Below, one piece after another: positions 9,122 through 18,080 of a stretch of DNA of 64,000 nt. The DNA is from G025836975 sp040391135. GTDB taxonomy: Bacteria > Pseudomonadota > Gammaproteobacteria > Burkholderiales > Burkholderiaceae_B. The stretch covers positions 1-64,000 of the forward strand of contig JBEBYL010000004.1 of NCBI GenBank assembly GCA_040391135.1. Direction: 5' to 3'. The number at the start of each line of letters is the position of its first letter. The first letter of the stretch is position 1. The position numbers and the translations under genes were made by a program. The notes under the pieces were generated by a model. The model was not told the DNA's origin, did no database searches, and saw only the letters and a program-made list of their open reading frames with translations.

Positions 9122-9844
9122 TTATTCCTTGCGTCGCTTCTCTTCCAGCCGTGTCATGCATTTTTGCAGGAAGCGAAAGATATTGGTTGACCGGGCGACT
9201 GTGACCCGGGGCAGGCCGAAGAGGTCGTCGCTTTCCTTGGCCAGGCCGCCTTGAGTGGTTGTGGCGTTGGTATAGCCGGCACTGCGCACCATGGCCCGCA
9301 CATCGGGCGATTCGCCTCCGTAGGGATAGCAAAAAGCGGTCACTTCGCTGTCCAGAACAGCTTCCAGCTCATGCTTGGATTGCCGGATCTGGTAATCGGC
9401 GACTTCAGGGGACAGCTTGGGTAGAAAAGGATGATCCAATGTGTGAGAGCCGACCTCCATGCCGGCAAGGGCCCAGGTCCGCATTTCGTCAACGGACATC
9501 AGGTCGGCGTGCGCAATGCCTTTTTCGTAGTCCCAGACATTGCCCCCGTCCAATTGGCGCGCCACGAAATAGTTGGTGGCGGTGAAATCCTGTTCGCGCA
9601 GGACGGGCAAGGCGTGCTGGTAGACATTGCGATAGCCGTCGTCGAAGGTGATGCCGACCACCTTGCCGTGGCGCTCGCCGCGCACATAGGGCAGCAGGTC
9701 GCGCATGGAAAGGCCGCGATAGCCGAAACGGCGCAACCATGTCATTTGCCGCCGGAAATCCGCGGGGTGCACGATAAGGCTGCGATACGGCGATCCTTTG
9801 ACTGCGGGCCGGCCTATCTGGTGATACATGAGAATCGGGATCAT
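9122..9844 (-). CDS. Polysaccharide deacetylase
   Basis: A 240-residue NodB-fold deacetylase of carbohydrate esterase family 4, which removes N-acetyl groups from sugars using a metal. The conserved start MIPILMYHQIG, the catalytic GITFDDGY (D68, D69) and the metal-binding GSHTLDHP near residue 132 are all present. The longest frame extends to 10282 inside the neighbouring gene; the ATG at 9844 begins the conserved domain and sits eight bases after that gene's stop. No signal peptide is seen, so it probably acts in the cytoplasm on a nascent lipid-linked or LPS core saccharide. Confidence 0.9.
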   Translation of the reverse strand: MIPILMYHQIGRPAVKGSPYRSLIVHPADFRRQMTWLRRFGYRGLSMRDLLPYVRGERHGKVVGITFDDGYRNVYQHALPVLREQDFTATNYFVARQLDGGNVWDYEKGIAHADLMSVDEMRTWALAGMEVGSHTLDHPFLPKLSPEVADYQIRQSKHELEAVLDSEVTAFCYPYGGESPDVRAMVRSAGYTNATTTQGGLAKESDDLFGLPRVTVARSTNIFRFLQKCMTRLEEKRRKE

Positions 9845-9852
9845 ACGGCTGA

Positions 9853-10989
9853 TTATATCGGCGCAGCCAGATCCCGTACCAGGCGGCTTGCCTGCGCATA
9901 CACTTTTTTGGTGTCTTCGATAAAACCGGGCGTCGAGAACATGTGCTCGACCCGTTCGCGCGCGGACCTGCCCATTGGGGCCAGGACCTGCGGATTCGCC
10001 AATATGCGGCGCAATACATCGGCCATCGCGTCGATGTCTCCGGCGGGCACCACCCAACCGTCCAGGCCGCCGCGAACGTTCTCCGGCAGGCCGCCGGCGT
10101 TGGACACCAGCGCGGGCAGGCCCATGGCCATGGTTTCGCAGCTGGCATACGAGGCGGCTTCGCGATAGGACAGGACGAAACCGATATCGCAGGCGCCCAG
10201 CACCGTGCGCACATCCTTGACCAGGCCAGGAAAAATCACGTGCTGGCGCATAGCCAGCAAGTCGACCTTGGCTTGCATGCAAGGCGTGGGAGGGTCGCCG
10301 GCGACCACGATGCGCAAACGCCTTTGCTGGTCCGGCGCCAAGCGGGAAGCCGCCTGGACCAGGTCCAGCCAGCCTTTGTTGTAATCGGTCCCGCCTATGC
10401 TGCCCAATACCAGCACATCGTCGTCGAGCGAACCGAACAGCTTATCCCTGAATGCCTGCTTGCTGGCCGGATCGGCGGGTTGCAGATGATTGTGGTCGAT
10501 TCCATTCCTGACCACACTGATGGGGTGGCGGCTATAGCCCGATTGGCCCAGGATGCGGGCAACGTACTCGCATACGGCAATCGACGCATGCGTGCCGAAT
10601 CGGGCGCGCAGGCGGTGGCCGAAGCTGCATACGGGATTGGTATTGTGCTTGGTCCATACGATGGCCGGCCGATGCCGCAGGCCAAGGCTGGCCAGCATGA
10701 TGTGCCGATGATCGGCCCCGCCATTGACATGGATCACATCGAAGCGCTCTTGCCGAAGAAAGCTGCGTAAACGCCGGACTTCCTTCAGAAGGGCCAGGGG
10801 CCGCGAGGTATACAGGCCGGGCAGGACGCGTACGCCCCGCTCGGCCGACGCGGCCTGATATAAACGGCCAGTCGGTGGAGCGGCCACGGTCAGGTCGTAC
10901 TGGCCTTTCAGCCCCTTCAGCAGGCTGAGCACATACGTGACATGGCCGCCGCCATTTCCATGGTGGATGTCGGTAATAAGGATTTTCAT
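9853..10989 (-). CDS. Family 4 glycosyltransferase
   Basis: A 378-residue GT-B glycosyltransferase. The N-terminal Gly-rich loop (HGNGGGHVTYVLSLL) and the C-terminal donor site with the conserved glutamate (SCETMAMGLPALVSNAGG, about residues 275-295) are clear. It stands between a family 2 glycosyltransferase (50 bases upstream) and a deacetylase (8 bases downstream). It starts the second of two similar modules in the cluster. Likely role is LPS core or other envelope glycan assembly. Confidence 0.88.
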   Translation of the reverse strand: MKILITDIHHGNGGGHVTYVLSLLKGLKGQYDLTVAAPPTGRLYQAASAERGVRVLPGLYTSRPLALLKEVRRLRSFLRQERFDVIHVNGGADHRHIMLASLGLRHRPAIVWTKHNTNPVCSFGHRLRARFGTHASIAVCEYVARILGQSGYSRHPISVVRNGIDHNHLQPADPASKQAFRDKLFGSLDDDVLVLGSIGGTDYNKGWLDLVQAASRLAPDQQRRLRIVVAGDPPTPCMQAKVDLLAMRQHVIFPGLVKDVRTVLGACDIGFVLSYREAASYASCETMAMGLPALVSNAGGLPENVRGGLDGWVVPAGDIDAMADVLRRILANPQVLAPMGRSARERVEHMFSTPGFIEDTKKVYAQASRLVRDLAAPI

Positions 10990-11038
10990 TGCGAGCCGGC
11001 GATATCCTTGGACGCCCCCGCGTCGTCGGCTCCGCCGC

Positions 11039-11788
11039 TTATTTATTTTGTTTGTTTAACAACAGCAATTTATTGTAACGAAAAAAGCTGCCCGCGGCAC
11101 CCATTGTTGCAAGAATGAAACCTTCTTTTCCGTCCAGAAAACCCCGTCGTATCAGGTAGATGCGTATGAAGGTCCATATCGCATGCCCCGTGGCTCCCAG
11201 CACGCTGGTTTTCTTGCCCCGGGCATGCATCATGGCGGCCGCCTCGGAGGAATAAAGATTTATCTTCGCAATGAAGGTTTCCAGGTCGGCATAGGGATAG
11301 TGCAGAAAATGACCATCCAGAACCAGGGGCTGGCTACGCGGCAATACACTTTCGTGCACCGCCACATCCTTGAAGCGGGCCGTGCCCCGCTTGAACAGGC
11401 GCAACACGTGGTCGGGCCACCATCCGCTATGGCGTATCCAGCGCCCGCAGAAATTCGACAGACGCGCTATGTTGTAGGCCTCGCCGCGCGGCTGTTCCAG
11501 TTCGCGCTGAATGGCCTGCGCCAGTTCCGGCGTTACGCGCTCATCGGCATCGATGGAAAGCACCCACTCGCCCCCGGCCAGATCAAGCGCCCGGTTCTTT
11601 TGCGGGCCGAAACCAGGCCAATCCGCCGTCAGGCTGACCTTGGCGCCCTTGCCTTCGGCGATCTCGCGGGTTCCGTCCGTGCTGCCGGAGTCCAGCACGA
11701 TGATCTCGTCGGCGAAGCCGACCGAATCAATGCAATCGCCGATATGCCGGGCTTCGTTCTTGGTGATGATGATGACTGAAAGCTTCAT
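11039..11788 (-). CDS. Family 2 glycosyltransferase, WaaE/LgtF-like
   Basis: A 249-residue GT-A enzyme. It begins with LSVIIITKNEARHIGDCI, has the donor-binding DSGSTDGT near residue 34, and the DAD-type metal motif (SIDADERV) near residue 80. The pattern through WWPDHVLRLFKR and the VHE motif matches the WaaE/KdtX/LgtF beta-1,4-glucosyltransferases that place glucose on inner-core heptose. The start codon at 11788 overlaps the stop of the preceding deacetylase as ATGA, so I reject the longer frame reaching 12145. Glucose specificity is inferred from family resemblance only. Confidence 0.88.
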   Translation of the reverse strand: MKLSVIIITKNEARHIGDCIDSVGFADEIIVLDSGSTDGTREIAEGKGAKVSLTADWPGFGPQKNRALDLAGGEWVLSIDADERVTPELAQAIQRELEQPRGEAYNIARLSNFCGRWIRHSGWWPDHVLRLFKRGTARFKDVAVHESVLPRSQPLVLDGHFLHYPYADLETFIAKINLYSSEAAAMMHARGKKTSVLGATGHAIWTFIRIYLIRRGFLDGKEGFILATMGAAGSFFRYNKLLLLNKQNK

Positions 11789-12624
11789 GCACGTTTCCGG
11801 AGGCTGCGCTTCCAGAGCTTCCATTTGTTGAACAAAGGCCCGATCAGCGGATGCGCGGCCACCCGGATGCGCCGCCCCACGGAATTGCCGGACGTATTGC
11901 GGACCGCGAAACGATAGATGCGCGCGGGATCGGTGCCGGGACGGTTCTGGCCGAATGCCTGGGTGGTGTACAAGTAACGAAAGCCGGCCTGCTGGGCCAG
12001 ACGGGTGTAGTCGGCGTCGAAATAGCCCTGCGGCCAGCAGAAATGTTCCGAAACGCCGCCCAGGCCGGCTTGCAGCGCCGTACGCGACAGGGCCAGCTCT
12101 TCGGCGATGCGCGTATTTTTTTCCTGTGGCGCAATCAGGTCCCAACGCGTATGGGTGTGGGTATGGCTGTGAAACTCGATGACGCCGTCATCCTTCATGG
12201 CCTGGATTTCGCTCCAGCGCAATACGACCTCGTCGCCGCGCCCTTGCGCAATACGCGCCTCGCAATCGTGGTGGGAAGGCGTTTCGGGCAGCTGGCCCTG
12301 GCCCAGGCAATGCCGCAATGGGCCGTCGCCCACCCAGCCCGTGACCAGGAAAATCAGGGCGGTATAGCCGTATTTTTTCAGCAAGGGGTAGGCGTAGACC
12401 CAGTTGTCCAGATAGCCGTCATCGAAGGTAATCAGCACGGACCGTGCGGGCGCGGGCTTGCCGCCCAGATGGGCGGCGAACTCGTCGCTGCTCAGCGATC
12501 GATAGCCGTGGCGTTTCAGCCACTGCAACTGATCTTCGAAGTTGGACGGCGTGACATTGATCATGCCCTCGACGGGAGAAACATGGTGGTACATCAATAC
12601 AGGTACGGTCTGGGTATGCTTCAT
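11785..12624 (-). CDS. Polysaccharide deacetylase
   Basis: A 279-residue NodB-fold deacetylase. It has the MYHHVSPVEG start, the catalytic LITFDDGY (D68, D69) and a histidine-rich metal motif HSHTHTHT near residue 157. It overlaps by four bases both the upstream glycosyltransferase (start ATG at 12624 within ATGA) and the downstream one, so it is translationally coupled at both ends. It differs enough from the deacetylase at 9122-9844 (longer, extra insert after FLVTGW) to suggest a different substrate. No signal peptide, so cytoplasmic action is likely. Confidence 0.9.
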   Translation of the reverse strand: MKHTQTVPVLMYHHVSPVEGMINVTPSNFEDQLQWLKRHGYRSLSSDEFAAHLGGKPAPARSVLITFDDGYLDNWVYAYPLLKKYGYTALIFLVTGWVGDGPLRHCLGQGQLPETPSHHDCEARIAQGRGDEVVLRWSEIQAMKDDGVIEFHSHTHTHTRWDLIAPQEKNTRIAEELALSRTALQAGLGGVSEHFCWPQGYFDADYTRLAQQAGFRYLYTTQAFGQNRPGTDPARIYRFAVRNTSGNSVGRRIRVAAHPLIGPLFNKWKLWKRSLRKRA

Positions 12625-13721
12625 GGCTTTCGCTCCGTAAGCCAACGGGTATAGCAGGATTCAATGCGTTCGACCATGGCGTCCAGGCTGAACCGACCCT
12701 GCTCGCGACAGAATTCAAGGCCGGCCCGGCCCATGCGGCTGCGCAGCTCCGGGTCGTCAACCAGGCGTTTTATGGCCGCCGTCAACGCCGCAGCATCGTC
12801 CAGCGGCACCAGCAAGCCGCTGACGCCGTCCCGCATCATTTCCGGGACGCCATCCACGCGGGTCCCCACGACAGGCAGCCCCGCCGCGCCCGCCTCGACA
12901 AAAACGGTGCCGGAGGCCTCCTTGCGCGTGGCCAGCGCAAAAAGATCGAAACCGGCCAGCAGATTGGGCACATCGCTGCGCGCACCGAGCAAATGAACGC
13001 GCCGCTCCAGGTTTTTTTCGGCAATATAGGCCTGCACATCCTCGAAGACCGGCGAGCCGCCGCCGACGAACACCAGGTGCAGCCGGGGCCTTTCCTGGAA
13101 CAAGGGTTCCATGGCGTCGATCAGGTCTTTATGCCCTTTCTGTGCGCGCATGACGGCCACGCAGCCGACCACGATGTCGTCCTGCCGCAAGCCGAGCTCC
13201 TGACGCAGGGTGGACCGTTCGGGTATGGGCGGCAGCTCCACGGCGGGATAGACCGTGGCCACATGGGCCGGCGGCACGCCGCGTTCAATCAGATGATCGC
13301 GCACGAAATCGCTGGCCGTCGTCACCCGATGGGGAATCACGGTGTAGGACAGCAAGGATCCCACACGGTTGGCCAGATGGCGCGTGCGCACGATCAGCGG
13401 CGTGCCGGCCAGCCGCCCGGCGCAGCCGGCCACCATGGTGTCGCGGCGGCTATGGGTGTTCAGCACATCGAAACGGCCGGCACGCAATATCTTGCGGATG
13501 AAGGCGGCGCTTTTCACGAAATTGACGGGCCCGTCCATATAGGTGGTATGCACGGTGAAACCCTGTTCACGCAAGCGCTGCGTCAATACGGCATGCGGCT
13601 GGCACACCGCTTCCAGGTGATGGCCCCGGTCGCGCATGGCCAGCATCATGCGGTAGATATACTGCTCTTGCCCGCCGAAGCTGGTGGCGGCTTCTGAATG
13701 AAGGATGCGCAAAGGCGTCAT
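12621..13721 (-). CDS. Family 4 glycosyltransferase coupled to dnaE
   Basis: A 366-residue GT-B glycosyltransferase with the N-terminal acceptor motif SFGGQEQYIYRMM and the donor-site motif EASGTVFVEAGAAGLPVVGT near residues 270-290. The start at 13721 forms an ATGA overlap with the stop of dnaE; a longer frame inside dnaE lacks any conserved sequence. The gene heads the envelope-glycan part of the operon. By analogy with LPS-core loci of Bordetella, which combine glycosyltransferases with a deacetylase, it probably acts on LPS core; this comparison is from memory and should be checked. Confidence 0.88.
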   Translation of the reverse strand: MTPLRILHSEAATSFGGQEQYIYRMMLAMRDRGHHLEAVCQPHAVLTQRLREQGFTVHTTYMDGPVNFVKSAAFIRKILRAGRFDVLNTHSRRDTMVAGCAGRLAGTPLIVRTRHLANRVGSLLSYTVIPHRVTTASDFVRDHLIERGVPPAHVATVYPAVELPPIPERSTLRQELGLRQDDIVVGCVAVMRAQKGHKDLIDAMEPLFQERPRLHLVFVGGGSPVFEDVQAYIAEKNLERRVHLLGARSDVPNLLAGFDLFALATRKEASGTVFVEAGAAGLPVVGTRVDGVPEMMRDGVSGLLVPLDDAAALTAAIKRLVDDPELRSRMGRAGLEFCREQGRFSLDAMVERIESCYTRWLTERKP

Positions 13722-16700
13722 GAATACGTGATCTCCACGCCGTCCGGCACCGCCCAGTCGCCCAATTGATCCAGCATGGCATCGGCCATGCGGACGCGCC
13801 AGTCTTCGCCCAGGCGGACCATGCACTGGAATTCGTCGCGGTGCAGACGGACCTCGACCGGCACACCCGGCACGCCGTTCTCGGGCTCGGCGCGGAAGGG
13901 ATTGAGCATCTGCCGCAGCCGTGCGGCATCGGCATTGCCATTGAGCGTGATGCGCAGGCTGCGAGCCCGTGCCTCCCGGGCAAGCTGAAGGTCGAACACC
14001 GATTCGGCCGATACCCGCAAGCCGCCTGAATAATCATCGTTGCTGACTTTGCCGTGAATGATGACCAGGCGGTCTTCCTTCAGGCGATTGCGATGCTGCT
14101 CATACAGTTCATTGAAAATCGCGACCTCGACCTGCCCAGAGCCGTCGTCCAGAACGGCATACAGCATTTTCCCGCGGCGGGTCATCTTGGGGCGCACCGA
14201 CGACAATACGCCGGCGAACCACTGCGGACTGCGCGATGCTTCCAGGCGCGCCAGCGGCTTGGGCGCGAAACGGCGTACTTCGTCGCGCCAGGCGTCGAAC
14301 AGGTGGCCGCTGAAATAAAAGCCCAAGGCGGCTTTTTCCTGGGTCAAGCGCGTTTGCAGATCCCAGGGCACCACCTTCGCCAGCTCGCCCTCGACGATAT
14401 CGTTTGCGTTGTCGGCAAAAAGCGATACCTGGTTGGCGCTGCGCTCGGCCTGCTCGGCCGCCTCGATGGCATTGCCCACCGTCGCCAGCAGGGCCGCCCG
14501 GTTTTCTTCGATCGTGTCGAAGGCGCCGGCGCGTATCAGCGCCTCGATGCAGCGGCGATTGACGGTATGCCGGTCCACGCGGCGGCAAAAATCGAACAGG
14601 CTGGAAAACGGACCGCCTTCGTTCCGGATGCGGATGATTTCTTCGACCGCGCCCTGCCCCGTGCCTTTGACGGCGCCCAGGCCGTAGCGCATGGTGCGGG
14701 GCGGCTGGCCCTTGGCGGAATGGGCATCGGGCACCGGTTCGAAGCGGTAGGCCGAGGCATTGACGTCGGGCGGCAAGACCTCGACGCCGTTGGCCAGCGC
14801 GTCCTTCCAGAAAATCTGCACCTTGTCGGTATCGTCCATGTCGGACGACAAGGTGGCGGCCAGGAACTCGGCGGGGTGGTAATGCTTGAGCCAGGCCGTT
14901 TGATAGGCGATCAAGGCATAGGCGGCGGAGTGGCTTTTATTGAAGCCGTAGCCCGCGAATTTTTCCATCAGGTCGAACAGCTTGACGGCCAGCTTGGCAT
15001 CGTAGCCTTTCTCGACCGCCCCCTTCTCGAAGATGGCCCGGTGCTTGGCCATCTCCTCGGCTTTTTTCTTGCCCATGGCCCGGCGCAGCAAATCGGCGCC
15101 GCCCAGCGTGTACCCGCCGACGATCTGCGAAATGAGCATCACCTGCTCTTGATACACGATCACGCCGTAAGTGCTTTTCAGCACCGGCTCCAGGTCTTTG
15201 TGGAAATAATCGACTTCGGCGCGGCCGTGCTTGCGATTCACGAAATCGACCACCATGCCTGACTCGAGCGGGCCCGGACGGTACAGGGCCAGCATGGCGA
15301 TGACGTCTTCGAACGTGTTGGGCCGCAGGTTCTTGAGCAGTTCCTTCATGCCGCGCGATTCAAGCTGGAACACCGCCGTGGTGTTGCCCTCGCTGAGCAG
15401 CTTGTAGGCTTGCGCATCGTTCAGCGGCAGCTCCATGACGTCGAAGTCGCGCTTGTCTTCATTGAACTGGCGCACATAGCGCACCGCCCAATCCAGAATG
15501 GTCAGGTTGCGCAAGCCCAGGAAGTCGAACTTGACCAGCCCCGCCGCCTCGACATCGTCCTTGTCGAATTGCGACACCGCGTTGCTGTCGGTGCCGGGCT
15601 GGCAATACAAAGGACAAAAATCAGTCAGCTTGCCCGGAGCGATAAGCACGCCCCCCGCATGCATGCCGATATTGCGCGTCAATCCTTCAAGCGGCCGCGC
15701 CAGGTCGATCAGCGCCCGCACTTCCTCCTCTTGTTCGTAGCGCTCTTTGAACGTGGGCTCTTCTTCCAGAGCGCGCCCCAGGGTCCAGGGGTCGGCGGGA
15801 CTGAACGGGATCAGCTTGGACAGGCCGTCGCACAGCGAATAGGGCATCTCCAGCACCCGGCCCACGTCGCGCACCACCGCCTTGGCGCCCAGGGTGCCGA
15901 AAGTGGCGATCTGGCTGACCGCTTCCTTGCCGTACTTCTGCTTGACGTAGTCGATGACGCGTTCGCGATTATCCTGGCAAAAATCGATATCGAAGTCGGG
16001 CATGGATACCCGCTCGGGATTCAGGAAGCGTTCGAACAGCAAGTCGTAGCGTATGGGATCCAGATCGGTAATACCCAGGGAGTAAGCCACCAAGGAGCCC
16101 GCGCCCGATCCGCGGCCGGGTCCGACCGGCACGCCATTGTTCTTGCCCCAGTTGATGAAGTCGGCAACGATCAGGAAGTAGCCCGGGAAACCCATGCCGA
16201 TAATGGTCTTGCACTCCCAGCGCAGCCGCTCCTGGTATTGGGGATAGTTCGCCTGCCGCTCGGCCGGGTCCGGAAAGAGCTGGACCATGCGTTTTTCCAG
16301 TCCTTCTTCGGCCAGGTGCGCCAGGTAGTCGTCCAGCGTAATGCCGTCCGGCGTGGGAAAGTCGGGCAGGCGCGGCTTGCCCAGCTCCAGAGTCAGGCTG
16401 CAGCGCTTGGCGATTTCCACCGAATTGGCCAGCGCCGAGGGCACATCGGCAAAGCGCTGCGCCATTTCCTGGGAACTGAGCAAATACTGCTCTTCGGTAA
16501 AGCGGCGTACCCGGCGGGCGTTGCCCAGCTGTTCGCCTTCGGCAATGCAGACGCGCGCCTCGTGGGCGCGAAAATCGCTGGACTGGAGAAACTGCACCGG
16601 ATGGGTCGCGACGACAGGCAGGTTCAGCTTGCCGGCCAGCCGCATGGCGGCCTGCACATAGATTTCGTCGCCATCGTGCCCGCTGCGCTGCAATTCAATG

Positions 16701-17209
16701 TAGTAGCGGTCCGGAAAAGCCCGGGCCCAGTTTGCCGCGAGGACCGCCGCTTCGTCCGGCTTGCCGGCTTCGAGCATTTGGCCGACGTCTCCGGCCCTGC
16801 CGCCGGAAATCACAATCAGTCCCTCGCGGCCCAGCAGCCATTCACGACGCACTTCCGCCCTAGCCTTGTACTGATTGTCCAGCCAGGCGCGTGTCAGGAT
16901 ATCGCACAAAGCCAAATAGCCTTGCTGATTGCAGGCCAGCAGAAGCAGGCGGGACGGCTTTTCACGGTCTTGTTCGTTTTCAAGCCAGACATCGCAGCCG
17001 GCTATAGGCTTGACGCCAGCATTGCGCGCCGCCTTGTAGAACTTGATGAAGCCGAACAGATTGGAAAGATCAGTCAGCGCCATGGCCGGCTGTCCGTATT
17101 CGGCCGCTTTTTTCACCAAATCGGGAATGCGGGCCAGGCCGTCCACCACCGAAAATTCGGAATGGACGCGTAAATGCACAAATGGGGTGGGGAAATTCGC
17201 TTCGCTCAT
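13718..17209 (-). CDS. dnaE: DNA polymerase III alpha subunit
   Basis: The 1163-residue replicative polymerase subunit, full length. Domains in order: PHP domain (from HLRVHSEFSVVDG near residue 11), the catalytic palm with the aspartate motif MPDFDIDFC near residue 400 and the preceding PGRGSGAGS loop, helix-hairpin-helix region, and an OB fold near residues 1000-1070 (KMTRRGKMLYAVLDD). The start at 17209 (MSEANFPTPFVHLR) matches family N-termini; the frame to 17332 is only an extension. There is no Shine-Dalgarno sequence, and a TACAAT hexamer lies six bases upstream. It overlaps the next gene by four bases. Confidence 0.97.
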   Translation of the reverse strand: MSEANFPTPFVHLRVHSEFSVVDGLARIPDLVKKAAEYGQPAMALTDLSNLFGFIKFYKAARNAGVKPIAGCDVWLENEQDREKPSRLLLLACNQQGYLALCDILTRAWLDNQYKARAEVRREWLLGREGLIVISGGRAGDVGQMLEAGKPDEAAVLAANWARAFPDRYYIELQRSGHDGDEIYVQAAMRLAGKLNLPVVATHPVQFLQSSDFRAHEARVCIAEGEQLGNARRVRRFTEEQYLLSSQEMAQRFADVPSALANSVEIAKRCSLTLELGKPRLPDFPTPDGITLDDYLAHLAEEGLEKRMVQLFPDPAERQANYPQYQERLRWECKTIIGMGFPGYFLIVADFINWGKNNGVPVGPGRGSGAGSLVAYSLGITDLDPIRYDLLFERFLNPERVSMPDFDIDFCQDNRERVIDYVKQKYGKEAVSQIATFGTLGAKAVVRDVGRVLEMPYSLCDGLSKLIPFSPADPWTLGRALEEEPTFKERYEQEEEVRALIDLARPLEGLTRNIGMHAGGVLIAPGKLTDFCPLYCQPGTDSNAVSQFDKDDVEAAGLVKFDFLGLRNLTILDWAVRYVRQFNEDKRDFDVMELPLNDAQAYKLLSEGNTTAVFQLESRGMKELLKNLRPNTFEDVIAMLALYRPGPLESGMVVDFVNRKHGRAEVDYFHKDLEPVLKSTYGVIVYQEQVMLISQIVGGYTLGGADLLRRAMGKKKAEEMAKHRAIFEKGAVEKGYDAKLAVKLFDLMEKFAGYGFNKSHSAAYALIAYQTAWLKHYHPAEFLAATLSSDMDDTDKVQIFWKDALANGVEVLPPDVNASAYRFEPVPDAHSAKGQPPRTMRYGLGAVKGTGQGAVEEIIRIRNEGGPFSSLFDFCRRVDRHTVNRRCIEALIRAGAFDTIEENRAALLATVGNAIEAAEQAERSANQVSLFADNANDIVEGELAKVVPWDLQTRLTQEKAALGFYFSGHLFDAWRDEVRRFAPKPLARLEASRSPQWFAGVLSSVRPKMTRRGKMLYAVLDDGSGQVEVAIFNELYEQHRNRLKEDRLVIIHGKVSNDDYSGGLRVSAESVFDLQLAREARARSLRITLNGNADAARLRQMLNPFRAEPENGVPGVPVEVRLHRDEFQCMVRLGEDWRVRMADAMLDQLGDWAVPDGVEITYS

Positions 17210-17261
17210 GGTCGGATTGTACCCACCTGGCGCCCGAACGTGGGCCACATGAGCGGCCGCT

Positions 17262-18029
17262 TTATGTAGCGGATATATCGCCCTGCCCGGCATCGGCGGC
17301 GGTTGCCGCTGCCACGGCCCGCGCTTTTCCATTCAGCACATGCCGTTTGAACGCCCGACTGGCACGCGTTGCGTCGCGCGCCGCGATGGCCTCGACGATT
17401 TCCTTGTGTTCGCGGTTGGAAATGGCGATCCCCGAAGGCTGGACCAGGCTGCGGTGCCGGTACAGATGCAGCTCTTTATCCGTGCCCAGGAACATGTCGA
17501 CCAGCCGCTGATTGCCGGTGCATCGTATGAGCGCGCTATGGAAAGCGATGTTTTGCCGGTAATATTCGGCCACGACTCCCGACCGGACCGTGTCCTCCAT
17601 GCTTTGGACCATCAGGCGCAAGGCGGCAATGTCGTCGTCCGAAGCCCTTTGGACGATCAGCTTTCCGGCCAGCCCCGCCAAGGCGCCCCGGATTTCGTAA
17701 ATATCCATGGCGCGCTGCAAATCAATGCTGCATACGAACATGCCGCGATTCTTGACGATCTCGACCATGCCCGCCTGTTCCAGCTTGCGGCAGGCTTCGC
17801 GGATGGGGCTTCGACTTACCCCGAAAGCCTGGGCGAGAGCGAGCTCGTTGATGCGCTCGCCCGCTTTCAGCTCGCCCCCCAATATCATCCGCTCAATTCT
17901 TTCCTGGAGGACGGTGGTGAGCGATTCCGATCGAAGAAAGGCAAGCGCCGAGGATTCGTTTTGCACGGCCTCGTCGGGCGCCGCCGGACGCGGCTCGTTC
18001 ACAGTCAGGGTGGAAATGTTGGAAGCCAT
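17262..18029 (-). CDS. GntR/FCD family transcriptional regulator
   Basis: A 255-residue regulator with a winged helix at about residues 36-104 (recognition region FGVSRSPIREACRKLEQAG) and an all-helical FCD ligand-binding domain from about 110. FCD members usually repress sugar-acid or aromatic-acid genes and release DNA when they bind the acid. It is the last gene of the Bug-udh-lactonase operon, 51 bases after the lactonase, so it is probably autoregulated. A fitting operator (ATTGTCGACAAT) lies in the divergent promoter region at 20834-20845. I start at the second ATG (MASNIS), the first being at 18047. Confidence 0.9.
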   Translation of the reverse strand: MASNISTLTVNEPRPAAPDEAVQNESSALAFLRSESLTTVLQERIERMILGGELKAGERINELALAQAFGVSRSPIREACRKLEQAGMVEIVKNRGMFVCSIDLQRAMDIYEIRGALAGLAGKLIVQRASDDDIAALRLMVQSMEDTVRSGVVAEYYRQNIAFHSALIRCTGNQRLVDMFLGTDKELHLYRHRSLVQPSGIAISNREHKEIVEAIAARDATRASRAFKRHVLNGKARAVAAATAADAGQGDISAT

Positions 18030-18080
18030 ATAGATCAAGCATTGCACAGAACACCAGGGTGCCTGTATCGCTGAAGAGTC

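Noticed and set aside
14054..17173. Two long open frames (402 and 587 codons) opposite dnaE
   Set aside because: They mirror the codon bias of dnaE and show no domain; the DnaE reading is unambiguous.
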